A stretch of DNA of 64,000 bases from Bacteroidaceae bacterium (GTDB lineage Bacteria > Bacteroidota > Bacteroidia > Bacteroidales > Bacteroidaceae). The notes under the pieces are model-generated. The model saw nothing but the letters and a program-made list of their open reading frames with translations, did not search any database and was not told the origin of the DNA. Positions 17,658 through 25,765 of the stretch are shown here, piece after piece. How positions within the stretch are numbered: the stretch's first letter is position 1; every line of letters starts with the position of its first letter. Both the position numbers and the translations under genes were made by a program. The stretch covers positions 110,123 to 174,122 of the forward strand of contig JAFWPH010000020.1 in NCBI GenBank assembly GCA_017509605.1, written 5' to 3'.

Positions 17658-18656
17658 CTACATGGCATTGAGGACTTGAAAAACATAATAGGCCAACATG
17701 CAGAGGACTAAAACCAGACCTTCACCGCGGGAGATAGTCAATTTCTGCTTCCCGATGAGGCAAAATACCCAGAACAGGATGGCACTGCCCAGCAATGCAG
17801 TCATGTCGTAGGGCGACATGGTACCGGCATCGAGAGGGTGCACCACTGAAGCCACCCCGAGCACAAAGAAGATGTTGAAGAGGTTGCTGCCGATGACGTT
17901 GCCCAGAGCCATTGCTGTGTCTCCTTTCCTTGCAGCCATGACAGATGTGATGAGCTCGGGTAACGATGTACCCATTGCCACGATGGTCACTGCCACCACT
18001 GACTCCTTGATGCCCATTGACGTGGCAATGCCTGAAGCCCCATTGACAAACAACTCACCTCCAAAGATCAACACGGCCAGTCCCACGAGGAAGATAAGCG
18101 CTGATTTCCAAATCGGGAAGTCCTTTATTTCCACTTTGCCTTGCTGATTCTCCTTGGGATCTGTCTCCTCAGTCTTCCGTGCCAATGATAATGTGTAGGT
18201 GAGGAAGATGCCAAAAAAGGCGAGCAGTGTGATACCTTCGCTCCGTGAGATAAAATTGCCCATGTAGTTGCTGTCGACAAAGATGTCCATAGCCATGACA
18301 ACCATTACGATAGATGCCAGAATACATAGGGGTACATCGTGCAGCAGATTGCCTCTGGTCACTGGTATGGGATACACAAGTGCCACAGCACCTATAATGG
18401 CAAGCGTGTTGAAAATGTTGCTACCCAAGACATTACCAATAGCGATGGCAGAGTTGGTGCCATTGGCGGCCGCTACGGTACTGACCACCAGCTCTGGTGC
18501 TGAGGTCCCGAAAGCGACGACTGTCAGTCCGATGACCAGTGATGAGATGTTGAACTTATGTGCGATTGATGAGGCACCGTCGGTGAGCCAGTCCGCACCC
18601 TTAATGACCATCAGCAGTCCGATGGCAAACTTCAATATCAACAAAAACAGTTCCAT
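17658..18656 (-). CDS. Calcium/sodium antiporter (CaCA superfamily, YrbG type)
   Basis: This is an inner-membrane cation:Na+ exchanger. The ATG at 18656 gives 332 residues starting MELFLLILKFAIGLLMVIKG, matching the usual start of YrbG-like proteins; the open frame extends 17 codons further upstream. About ten membrane helices are visible. The two inverted alpha-repeats are clear: GLTVVAFGTSAPEL with GNVLGSNIFNTLAIIG in the first half, and VTIVAMGTSLPEL with GNVIGSNLFNIFFVLG in the second. These hold the ion-binding acidic residues. It is transcribed alone. Confidence 0.92.
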   Translation of the reverse strand: MELFLLILKFAIGLLMVIKGADWLTDGASSIAHKFNISSLVIGLTVVAFGTSAPELVVSTVAAANGTNSAIAIGNVLGSNIFNTLAIIGAVALVYPIPVTRGNLLHDVPLCILASIVMVVMAMDIFVDSNYMGNFISRSEGITLLAFFGIFLTYTLSLARKTEETDPKENQQGKVEIKDFPIWKSALIFLVGLAVLIFGGELFVNGASGIATSMGIKESVVAVTIVAMGTSLPELITSVMAARKGDTAMALGNVIGSNLFNIFFVLGVASVVHPLDAGTMSPYDMTALLGSAILFWVFCLIGKQKLTISRGEGLVLVLCMLAYYVFQVLNAM

Positions 18657-18776
18657 ATCTATGATGGTTGAAATAAATAGGCTGAGCCAAAATAATTGGA
18701 ATTCCACTACAAAGTTATCAATCCTTTCGACCTTTACAAAATTTTAACCTATAATAATGTGAAGAAATCGTTCATC

Positions 18777-18810
18777 CTTGGTACAATATGGAGAGTTTGT
18801 ATTAAATTTG
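18777..18810 (+). promoter_or_regulatory. Bacteroidales-type promoter for the 18909 gene
   Basis: CTTG (18777-18780, near TTTG) and TAAATTTG (18803-18810) are separated by 22 bases. A leader of about 90 bases would precede the ATG at 18909. Confidence 0.5.
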
Positions 18811-18908
18811 CACATGAAAGGTGACGACTAAACAATGAAGAATGTGTTCATGTGGATTAGTCGTTCTTACACCCTCTGATATTAATGAATCAATAAAGTT
18901 GAACGCTG

Positions 18909-19373
18909 ATGAACGAAAGAATCAAAACTTTATGCGTGGTTTTTATGATGTCATGTTTCAGCATGGCTGTATATTGCCAGGAAGCCAGTGACGAGCTCAT
19001 CGAGATGGTGGAGCAAGTTCATTCCGCCTGTCCCAGGGCCTTTGTTCCAGGCGTGAAACTCAAAGATGTGGAGATAGACGATGAGTTTGTGGTATGTACT
19101 TTCTCGGCCGAAGATGGTGTTTTCCAACGTGGTGGCCTGAATTCCGAGCGCAACAAGGAATCAATGAAACAGTCATTGATCAAGAACTTCAGGCGCATGA
19201 GCCGTACAAGCATCCTTCGCAAGATGGCGGAAGAGGTGTCAGAATGTGATATGGGTGTCAAAGGCATCGTGGAGAGTGAGGGCAGTGGTGAATCGCTTGA
19301 GGTAGTCATCACCAACGAGGAGATGCGCGAGGCTACAGGAAAGCAGAACACAACTGATGACGATGACCGTTAA
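18909..19373 (+). CDS. Secreted hypothetical protein, 154 aa
   Basis: The family was not recognised. The protein has a Sec-type signal peptide (MNERIKTLCVVFMMSCFSMAVYC) with cleavage probably just before QEAS, followed by a soluble domain of about 130 residues with many Glu and Met residues and an Asp-rich end (TTDDDDR). The central part (VEIDDEFVVCTFSAEDGVF) suggests alternating strands, and the segment NKESMKQSLIKNFRRM is probably helical. It is placed 21 bases before a DUF4251 gene with which it probably forms a two-gene operon under the promoter at 18777-18810. It is probably a periplasmic or surface protein of unknown role. Confidence 0.7.
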   Translation: MNERIKTLCVVFMMSCFSMAVYCQEASDELIEMVEQVHSACPRAFVPGVKLKDVEIDDEFVVCTFSAEDGVFQRGGLNSERNKESMKQSLIKNFRRMSRTSILRKMAEEVSECDMGVKGIVESEGSGESLEVVITNEEMREATGKQNTTDDDDR

Positions 19374-19394
19374 TTTGTCAACACAAATGCTGCT

Positions 19395-19844
19395 ATGAGA
19401 AAGACCGTTACGATCCTGTTCCTATTCTTGGCGACCTTGGTCTATGGCCAGAAGCGGTCGTCCGTGACGAAGATGGTGGATATCCATCCTCTTGACTTCA
19501 CCATGTCGATGAAGTACATGCTCCCCCGTCGCTTTGCCATGAAGTCCTTGACAAGTGAATACTACGTGACTGTCAGGAACGACAGTCTGGACTGCTTCCT
19601 TCCGTATTATGGCGAAGTATATCAGCCTACACTCACCAACGAGGGCCTGAATTTCAAGGCTCCAATTGTCGGAATGAGAACCAAGGACAAAAAGAACAAG
19701 AAGCACATCTATTATCGAGTACGAAGAGGCTTCCTCACCTACGACTACCATTTCGTCTTTTATCCAGAGGGCAATGGCATGTTAATACTTACTCCCTCGA
19801 ACGCACAGAACTGCACGTATGAGGGAGAGTGGGAGAATCATTGA
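19395..19844 (+). CDS. DUF4251 family secreted protein
   Basis: This is a small secreted protein of 149 residues with signal peptide MRKTVTILFLFLATLVYGQ. The mature part resembles DUF4251, a Bacteroidota family of unknown function: an aromatic/basic segment around YMLPRRFAMKSLTSEYYVTV, the LDCFLPYYGEVYQP motif near residue 75 and GLNFKAPI, then a beta-rich C-terminus. It follows the unknown secreted gene with a 21-base gap. The last codons and stop lie in the first units of a heptad repeat array. Confidence 0.82.
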   Translation: MRKTVTILFLFLATLVYGQKRSSVTKMVDIHPLDFTMSMKYMLPRRFAMKSLTSEYYVTVRNDSLDCFLPYYGEVYQPTLTNEGLNFKAPIVGMRTKDKKNKKHIYYRVRRGFLTYDYHFVFYPEGNGMLILTPSNAQNCTYEGEWENH

Positions 19845-19909
19845 CCATTGATCATTGACATTAACCATTGACCATTGATCATTGACCAATAATCATTGGG
19901 CATTGAGCA
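19838..19909. repeat. Heptad tandem repeat array, ATTGAYC type
   Basis: About ten 7-base units in near-perfect register (ATTGACC, ATTGATC, ATTGACA, one 6-base TTAACC, ATTGACC, ATTGATC, ATTGACC, AATAATC, ATTGGGC, ATTGAGC) span the gap between the convergent DUF4251 and DPP IV genes. The array provides the stop region of both genes, including the final residues (LNAQ) of the peptidase. Confidence 0.85.
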
Positions 19910-22094
19910 TGTTCTTGTCGAGAAACTCCTCAATGCGTGTGAAGAGATGCTTCCGAGTGTTACCGCCGCTGATACCGTGGTTTCGATTGGTGTAGAACTG
20001 CATCTCGAACTGAGTGCCCTGTTGCACAAACTTCTCAATTAGTTCAGCTGAGTTTTGGAAGTGTACGTTGTCATCCGCCATTCCGTGGCAGAGCAACAGC
20101 TTGCCGTGTAGTTTCTGGTATCGGTGGAGTGGTGAGATATCGTAGCCAGTGGGGTTCTCCTGCGGGGTGCGCATATATCGTTCGGTATAGACACTGTCGT
20201 AGAAACGCCAGTCGGTGACGGGCGCCACAGCCACTCCGCAGCAGAAGACGTCTGATCCCTCGCACATCGACATCAAGGTGTTGAATCCTCCGAAACTCCA
20301 TCCCCAAATGGCGATGTGTTCCTGGTCAACGTAAGGCAGTTGCCGGAGGTAGAGCGCAGTTTCCACTTGGTCCTTGGATTCCTTGTCCCCCATGGTCATA
20401 TAGGTGCATTTCTGAAACTCAGCACCGCGTCCGCCAGTGCCCCGTCCGTCAACGCATACCACGATATAGCCTTTCTGAACCAATCGCTGTTCCCATGAAA
20501 GATTGCCAAAGAAACCGTTGTTGAACGAGTTGCTCACTTCTTGTGCACCTGGTCCGCTGTATTGGTACATCAGCACCGGGTATTTCCTTGATGGGTCGAA
20601 TGTGGTGGGTTTGAGCATCCATCCGTTGAGTTCTACCCCTTCTCTGGTGGTGAAAGAGAACAGTTCAGGCTGTGCCCAATCAGCGTTAGCGAGCGCATCT
20701 TTCAGTTCTTTGTTGTCTTCGAGCACCCTCAATTGTTTGCCTGTGTTGTTATAGACAGCGGTGATTTTAGGTGTGTTGATGTCGGAGAACTCATTGACAA
20801 AGTATTTGCATCCCTTACTGAAGTGAGCGGAGTTGGTGCCCTTGTTTCGGGTAATGACCGTCTCGCGCCCTTTCTTATCTACCTTGCAGATGTATTTTTC
20901 GAGCGGGTTCCCCTCGGTGCTTGCATAGTAGAATGTGGTTCCGTTTTCGTCTGTACCATAGTAGTCGGTAATGACTTTCTCACCATGCGTGAGTTGCTGG
21001 ACGAGTGTTCCGTTGATGGTGTAGAGATAAAGGTGGTTGTAGCCATCGCGTTCGCTCATCAGCACGAACTGGTCACGCGAGAAGTCAATGTTCTTATAGA
21101 CATTGGTCTCCACGAAGTATTTGGGCGTGTCTCTGACGATGAGTTGGCAGACCGTGGAACGAGGGTTGGCCATGTAGATGTCGAGGCGGTCCTGGTGACG
21201 GTTCTGCGTGAGTATGGCAAGTTTGTCCTTGTCTCCGGTGAACTGTATGCGTGCCACATATCCATCGCTGTCGAGCGGCAGTTCCATCTTGCGTTCCACG
21301 CGTGCCTTGATGTCGAAGGTGTGGACGCTGACATCTGAATTCTTCTCGCCTGCTTTGGGGTACTTGAATGTGTACTCGCCAGGATAGAGACTGTATGCAC
21401 GGTTTCTTGGCGCCTCACCGGCATAAACAGGGAAGGAAAAGGTGTTGACCTTCGACTCGTCGAACCTGATCCAAGCAAGCATCTCACTGTCTGCACTGAA
21501 GTCAAAGGCCTGGTTGAACTCAAATTCCTCCTCATAGACCCAGTCGGGCTTTCCGTTGATGATTTTGTTGTATTCACCGTCCTTAGTGACCTGGCTCTCG
21601 GCGTTGTTGAAGAGCAGTTTAACGAGGAAGATGTTGTTGTCGCGGACGAATCCTATGACATTGCCGTCGGGTGAGTACTTCGGACATTCCTGAGGCCCTG
21701 CTTTCGAGAGTTTGCTGAGCAGGTTGTTGTGAATGTCGTAGATATAGTATTCAGCAGTGTACGAGCGTCGGTAGATAGCCCTTCGGTTTGTTTCGATGAG
21801 TATGGTCTTTCCGTTGGGTGAGATGATGTAGTTGCCGAAAGCCGCTATCTTCTCTCCTCTGGCCGTGTTCTTGTCGAAGAGCGTTTCAACGAGTTGTCCT
21901 GTAGCGTATGAGTAGCGTTCGATTTTGCTTCGGTCATCGCTGATGGTTGTGAAACTCTCGCCGTCCATGTAGGGACGTATACCGTAGATGCCGTTCTCGC
22001 TGTATCGATATCGCATCACATCGTCGAGCGATATCTTCTGAGCGTTGGCCACGACAGCCAAAAGGGCTGCAAAAACAAAAATTATCCTTCTCAT
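19893..22094 (-). CDS. S9B dipeptidyl peptidase IV-type serine protease
   Basis: This is a secreted or periplasmic prolyl dipeptidase that removes X-Pro dipeptides and helps these organisms use peptides. A signal peptide (MRRIIFVFAALLAVVANAQ) is followed by an eight-bladed propeller domain (residues about 40-480) containing the WVYEEEFEF motif that holds the substrate amino terminus. The C-terminal alpha/beta-hydrolase has nucleophile Ser600 in GWSFGG, Asp674/675 in HGMADDNVH and His706 in NRNHG. The 733-residue length matches bacterial DPP IV. The gene is divergent from the DUF4230 pair. Confidence 0.93.
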   Translation of the reverse strand: MRRIIFVFAALLAVVANAQKISLDDVMRYRYSENGIYGIRPYMDGESFTTISDDRSKIERYSYATGQLVETLFDKNTARGEKIAAFGNYIISPNGKTILIETNRRAIYRRSYTAEYYIYDIHNNLLSKLSKAGPQECPKYSPDGNVIGFVRDNNIFLVKLLFNNAESQVTKDGEYNKIINGKPDWVYEEEFEFNQAFDFSADSEMLAWIRFDESKVNTFSFPVYAGEAPRNRAYSLYPGEYTFKYPKAGEKNSDVSVHTFDIKARVERKMELPLDSDGYVARIQFTGDKDKLAILTQNRHQDRLDIYMANPRSTVCQLIVRDTPKYFVETNVYKNIDFSRDQFVLMSERDGYNHLYLYTINGTLVQQLTHGEKVITDYYGTDENGTTFYYASTEGNPLEKYICKVDKKGRETVITRNKGTNSAHFSKGCKYFVNEFSDINTPKITAVYNNTGKQLRVLEDNKELKDALANADWAQPELFSFTTREGVELNGWMLKPTTFDPSRKYPVLMYQYSGPGAQEVSNSFNNGFFGNLSWEQRLVQKGYIVVCVDGRGTGGRGAEFQKCTYMTMGDKESKDQVETALYLRQLPYVDQEHIAIWGWSFGGFNTLMSMCEGSDVFCCGVAVAPVTDWRFYDSVYTERYMRTPQENPTGYDISPLHRYQKLHGKLLLCHGMADDNVHFQNSAELIEKFVQQGTQFEMQFYTNRNHGISGGNTRKHLFTRIEEFLDKNMLNAQ

Positions 22095-22120
22095 TCTATT
22101 CTTTTGTTAAAAATTTATCG

Positions 22121-22128
22121 CAAAAATA
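22121..22128 (-). promoter_or_regulatory. Candidate -7 promoter element for the DPP IV gene
   Basis: TATTTTTG on the minus strand lies 26 bases before the ATG at 22094 and fits TAnnTTTG. An upstream TTTAC about 20 bases away may serve as a weak -33. Confidence 0.4.
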
Positions 22129-22221
22129 CGTATTTTCCCCGAAAGATTGTAAATTGCAGCACTTTTTATTTCAAACTATCGTTAATCATCATATAAAAAC
22201 ATTGTTTTTTCAGACACTAAT

Positions 22222-22911
22222 ATGAGTGAATTGGATTCAAAACATATAAAAGAGGCGATTATGGAGAACAAGGAGCGGCTGGGGAAATTGCTGGTTCTTG
22301 TTCTGCTTGTGGGTGCGATTTGGATGGTGGAGCGTTGCACAGACAGTGAGGCTGTTGCTCAACCAGAAGAGTCCACACCTGTGCCCACCTCCGCTGATAT
22401 CCTGGGCCTTTTGAAAGAGGAAACCGACCTCGTGACCACAGAAGTGAAAATCAGCAAACTTGCGATATATGATACTTCAAAGAGCGAACATTTCCGTTTC
22501 ACTGACATCAGCACATGGAAATACGGCGACCGCAAATGCATCATCCCGGTGGAAATCACAGTGAAGTATGGCTACAATCTCAAGGAGTTGAGTGTCAACG
22601 ATGTGAAGATTTCCGATGACAGTACCTCGGTTTATGTGATGCTGCCCAAACCCAAGATCATCGATTCCGGCTATAATCTTTATTACGACCGCAAGCAAGT
22701 GGTGGCGATATCCACGGGACTGCGTTCGTCCATCGGACATGAAACGGAGGAGGAACTGCGCAAGAAAGCCTACGACCAGGTCATCAAGAAGGGCGACGAC
22801 ATCAAACGAAATGTGGAGTCCGATATCGAGAAAAACGCTGTCACGCTGGTCGAGTCCATGGTGAAAAGCCTCGGTTTCAAGGATGTCACAGTAGTCACTA
22901 AGAATAAATAG
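22222..22911 (+). CDS. DUF4230 family membrane-anchored protein (first of a pair)
   Basis: This is a membrane-anchored protein of 229 residues with a single N-terminal transmembrane segment (LGKLLVLVLLVGAIWMV) and a large extracytoplasmic DUF4230 domain. Seen in the sequence are KISKLAIYDTSKSE, IIPVEITVKYGYNLKEL, VYVMLPKPKIIDSGY and a long charged C-terminal helix (EELRKKAYDQVIKKGDDIKR). DUF4230 function is unknown. Start codons at 22222 and 22261 are both possible. The gene is followed after 11 bases by a second DUF4230 gene of the same architecture. Confidence 0.85.
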   Translation: MSELDSKHIKEAIMENKERLGKLLVLVLLVGAIWMVERCTDSEAVAQPEESTPVPTSADILGLLKEETDLVTTEVKISKLAIYDTSKSEHFRFTDISTWKYGDRKCIIPVEITVKYGYNLKELSVNDVKISDDSTSVYVMLPKPKIIDSGYNLYYDRKQVVAISTGLRSSIGHETEEELRKKAYDQVIKKGDDIKRNVESDIEKNAVTLVESMVKSLGFKDVTVVTKNK

Positions 22912-22922
22912 GAGGCAGGAAT

Positions 22923-23573
22923 ATGAAGAAAGAAGAACAAGGTAAGCCTTTGTCCAAGGCCATACAGTATCTGTTGTTTGGCATTCTCGCCCTCGCTTTC
23001 ATTGCGCTTGCCGCTTTCTTGGTGAAGTCGTGTCTGCCTAAGCCAGAGGAAGTAGGGGAGCAGTTGCCCCTCGAGGATACTTCTGCCATCATCGAGAGTG
23101 TCAGGCCCAAAGGCGAGTTGTACATTTATTCGCTCGTGGCTGAAGATTTCGTCACCAAGCAGGAGACAGAACATCATGTGCTTCTCTTTCCCGAAGAGCA
23201 TTCCTGTGTGCAGGTCGTGCAGCAGAAAATCAGTTTTGTCCTCGACCTTGACAAAATCAAGTACGTGCCAGACTCGGGAAAGGTGGTGCTGGTACAGCTG
23301 CCCGACATCAGGTATGTAGCAAGTACTCAGGACTCTCGTTTCATGTCGGACGATGAGGATTATTGGAAAGACCATAACACCGACCCCATGAAGCATGCGG
23401 TGGAGAATAAGTTGAAGAAGAAATACGACACGCCCAAAATACGGCAGCAAGCCAAGGCCAACGCCCAGAAGACGATTGGCGACTTGCTCGCGCGATTCGG
23501 CTACGAAGCCCGCTTTGTCAGCGGAAACATCGAGCGCACCGATGGGGTGGAGACACTCAAGAGCGTGAAGTAG
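22923..23573 (+). CDS. DUF4230 family membrane-anchored protein (second of a pair)
   Basis: This is a diverged paralogue of the preceding gene: 216 residues, N-terminal membrane helix (YLLFGILALAFIALAAFLV), then RPKGELYIYSLVAEDFVTKQ, KISFVLDLDKIKYV, VVLVQLPDIRYVAS and a basic C-terminal helix. The order of strands and the terminal helix mirror the first copy, which supports gene duplication. Its last 17 bases overlap the convergent radical SAM gene. The function is unknown; the two proteins may form a heteromeric envelope complex. Confidence 0.82.
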   Translation: MKKEEQGKPLSKAIQYLLFGILALAFIALAAFLVKSCLPKPEEVGEQLPLEDTSAIIESVRPKGELYIYSLVAEDFVTKQETEHHVLLFPEEHSCVQVVQQKISFVLDLDKIKYVPDSGKVVLVQLPDIRYVASTQDSRFMSDDEDYWKDHNTDPMKHAVENKLKKKYDTPKIRQQAKANAQKTIGDLLARFGYEARFVSGNIERTDGVETLKSVK

Positions 23574-24513
23574 TCAGAAGCCTGCCTTGGCGTGCCCCGC
23601 GCTCTTCCATCCGTTTGCGCAACTGTGCCACAAACTCATGGTTCTTCAGCCCCCATCCCTTCACAGCGAGCAGGCTGGCGGGCGACTGCGAGACAAAACG
23701 CTCGAGCACGATGTCTGGGTGCAGGTGTTCTATGTAGTCAATCACATAATCTATGTATTCATCCACAGTGAAGAGATGAAACCTTTCTGGATGGCAGGCA
23801 TATTCCTCCGCCATGGCCGTTCCTTTGATCAGTTGCAGTTGATGGATTTTCAAGATGTCGAGACGCAGCGACGATATTGTCTCCGCCTCCTGTGCAGGAT
23901 TGTGGCAGTCTGTGCCTGGCAGACCGAGTATGACGTGTCCTCCAGTGTAGATGCCCCTCTCCACAGTCTTACTTACCGCCATCCTCGTTTGTTCGAACGT
24001 GTGCCCTCGGTTGATGAGTCGCAAAACCTTGTTGTCCGAACATTCAATGCCGTACTCTACGATGACAAAACAACGTTTTGCCAGCATCGCGAGATAGTCG
24101 AGCAGTTGGTCTGACACGCAATCAGGCCTTGTGCCTATCACCAATCCTACCACGTCATCCACCTTGATAGCTTCCTCATACTTCGCCATGACCTCGTCGA
24201 ATGGGGCATAAGTGTTTGTATAAGCTTGGAAATAAGCAAGATATTTCATTTCAGGGTATTTGCGGGCGAAAAAGCGCTTTCCCTCCTCCAATTGTTGGGT
24301 GATGCTCTTGGAGGTGGCGCAATAGGCGGGGTTGAAAGTCTGGTTGTTGCAGTAGGTGCACCCGCCAGTTCCCAACCTGCCGTCACGGTTGGGACAGGTG
24401 AAACCGGCGTTGATGGAGATCTTCTGGACCTTCATTCCCAGCTTTTCCTTCAGCCAAGGGCCAAATTCCTTGTAGAGATTGCCGTTTGTCATGCCTTGAA
24501 ACAAAACTGTCAT
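23557..24513 (-). CDS. YhcC-family (TIGR01212) radical SAM protein
   Basis: This is a radical SAM protein of the YhcC/TIGR01212 group, related to Elp3-like enzymes; its substrate is not established. The [4Fe-4S] motif is CPNRDGRLGTGGCTYC near residue 40. Other family segments are LAYFQAYTNTYAP, LVIGTRPDCVSD, VEYGIECSDNKVL, and GGHVILGLPGTD, followed by QLIKGTAMAEEY. The length of 318 residues is typical. A start at the Met at 24492 is also possible. The 3' end overlaps the convergent DUF4230 stop. Confidence 0.9.
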   Translation of the reverse strand: MTVLFQGMTNGNLYKEFGPWLKEKLGMKVQKISINAGFTCPNRDGRLGTGGCTYCNNQTFNPAYCATSKSITQQLEEGKRFFARKYPEMKYLAYFQAYTNTYAPFDEVMAKYEEAIKVDDVVGLVIGTRPDCVSDQLLDYLAMLAKRCFVIVEYGIECSDNKVLRLINRGHTFEQTRMAVSKTVERGIYTGGHVILGLPGTDCHNPAQEAETISSLRLDILKIHQLQLIKGTAMAEEYACHPERFHLFTVDEYIDYVIDYIEHLHPDIVLERFVSQSPASLLAVKGWGLKNHEFVAQLRKRMEERGARQGRLLTTSRS

Positions 24514-24585
24514 TGCAAAAGTAGCATTTTTATGGCATCATGGTGTACAGAGGAGGGTAAATATGCGAAAAAAACATAAAAAATC

Positions 24586-24616
24586 TTTGTCAGGTGGCTG
24601 AAAAGTGCTAACTTTG
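24586..24616 (+). promoter_or_regulatory. Consensus promoter of the rplM-rpsI-rpsB-tsf operon
   Basis: TTTG (24586-24589), 19 bases, TAACTTTG (24609-24616): a full match to the Bacteroidota housekeeping consensus, as expected for a highly expressed ribosomal operon. Transcription would start near 24623, giving a leader of about 145 bases. Confidence 0.8.
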
Positions 24617-24630
24617 CAAGCCGATTATTA

Positions 24631-24712
24631 TCAGGGGACGTGAAAAACGCCTCCAAACAAGTGTGTAGATAGCGTACATATTGGCCTATGTCGTGGTCTG
24701 TGAATCACTTGC
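24631..24712 (+). promoter_or_regulatory. Candidate structured leader RNA upstream of rplM
   Basis: The leader between the promoter and the rplM ATG can fold: GGGGACGT (from 24634) with ACGCCTCC, then an outer AAGTG (24659-24663) / CACTT (24706-24710) stem closing an inner ACATA (24676-24680) / TATGT (24687-24691) hairpin. This resembles an autoregulatory ribosomal-protein leader. A structured L13 leader in Bacteroidia is known to me from memory, but homology to it was not tested. Confidence 0.45.
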
Positions 24713-24766
24713 AAAACAAAGAATTGAACAAATTAATTAGTAGTAACAAAAATTCAAAATTTAAAG

Positions 24767-25228
24767 ATGAACACTTTAAGTTTCAGAACTAACATCGCAA
24801 CTCCCAAGACTGCTGATAAGCAGTGGGTAGTCGTTGATGCTACGGATCAGATTCTGGGTCGCTTCTCAGCAAAGGTGGCCAAGATTCTGCGTGGCAAGTA
24901 CAAAGCTTGCTTCACCCCCAATGAGGATTGTGGCGACAACGTCATCATCATCAACGCTAACAAAATCAAGCTTTCCGGCAACAAGATGCAGGAAAAGGTT
25001 TATCTCACCTTCTCTGGTTATCCCAGTGGTCAGCACAAGAAGACTGCCGCAGAGATCGCCGGCAAGAAGAACGGTTATGAGCGCATTCTGCGCCATGCAA
25101 TCAAGGGCATGCTCCCCAAGAATCACCTTGGAGCTCATCTGCTTGACAACCTCCGCATCTACGAGGGTCCTGAGCATGAGCAGGCCGCCCAGCAGCCAAA
25201 GACCATAGATATTAACCTTTTGAAATAA
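24767..25228 (+). CDS. rplM: 50S ribosomal protein L13
   Basis: L13 is an early-assembly protein of the large ribosomal subunit. The family pattern is plain: WVVVDATDQILGRFSAKVAKILRGK near residue 20, GDNVIIINANKIKLSGNK near 60, and GMLPKNHLGAHLLDNLRIYEGPEHEQAAQQP near the end. The length of 153 residues is slightly above E. coli L13. It is the first gene of the rplM-rpsI-rpsB-tsf operon, nine bases before rpsI, and is preceded by a long, probably structured, leader. Confidence 0.98.
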   Translation: MNTLSFRTNIATPKTADKQWVVVDATDQILGRFSAKVAKILRGKYKACFTPNEDCGDNVIIINANKIKLSGNKMQEKVYLTFSGYPSGQHKKTAAEIAGKKNGYERILRHAIKGMLPKNHLGAHLLDNLRIYEGPEHEQAAQQPKTIDINLLK

Positions 25229-25237
25229 CAGACAATT

Positions 25238-25624
25238 ATGGAAGTAATAAATGCATTAGGTCGTCGTAAGGCCGCTATCGCACGTATATATGTGTCGGAA
25301 GGTTCAGGCAAGATCACAATCAACAAGAGAGACCTCAAGGATTATTTCCCCTCAGAACTCGTACAGTATGTGGTAAAGCAACCGCTCAACCTGCTCGATG
25401 TCGCTGAGAAGTACGACATCAAGGTGAACCTCCGCGGTGGTGGTTTCACAGGTCAGAGCCAGGCTCTCCGTCTTGCCATTGCAAGAGCCCTTGTGAAGAT
25501 CAACGAGGAGGATAAGAAAGCCCTTCGCAACGAAGGCTTCCTGACAAGAGACTCACGCGTTGTAGAGCGCAAGAAGCCAGGTCAGCCCAAGGCACGTCGC
25601 AGATTCCAGTTCAGCAAGCGTTAA
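25238..25624 (+). CDS. rpsI: 30S ribosomal protein S9
   Basis: S9 belongs to the head of the small subunit; its C-terminal tail reaches the P-site tRNA. The sequence shows ALGRRKAAIARIYVSEGSG at the N-terminus, GGGFTGQSQALRLAIARAL near residue 68, LTRDSRVVERKKPGQPKAR, and the universally conserved terminal Ser-Lys-Arg. The length of 128 residues is standard. It is coupled to rplM, as in most bacteria. Confidence 0.98.
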   Translation: MEVINALGRRKAAIARIYVSEGSGKITINKRDLKDYFPSELVQYVVKQPLNLLDVAEKYDIKVNLRGGGFTGQSQALRLAIARALVKINEEDKKALRNEGFLTRDSRVVERKKPGQPKARRRFQFSKR

Positions 25625-25633
25625 TCTTTCTAC

Positions 25634-25740
25634 TGACGCTATTGATTGGAACGCATCGTTTAGCATCCAAACCATCAGGATTCCGGCCGACGGTCGAACT
25701 ACCTGGGGGTTGGTTTTCAGAATCAAAACTAAAAGGAACG
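25634..25740 (+). promoter_or_regulatory. Candidate structured leader upstream of rpsB
   Basis: The 141-base rpsI-rpsB gap contains complementary segments: TTGGA/TCCAA early, then AACCA and AGG in the middle pairing with CCT and TGGTT further on around a CCG-rich inner hairpin, and a GTTTT/AAAAC hairpin near the end. This density of pairing is unusual for an AT-rich Bacteroidota gap and could be an S2-responsive element. Folding and conservation were not computed. Confidence 0.4.
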
Positions 25741-25765
25741 TAAACAAATTAAACAAACAACATTT

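Noticed and set aside
19838..19909. CRISPR array
   Set aside because: Units are contiguous 7-mers without spacers, and no cas gene is nearby.
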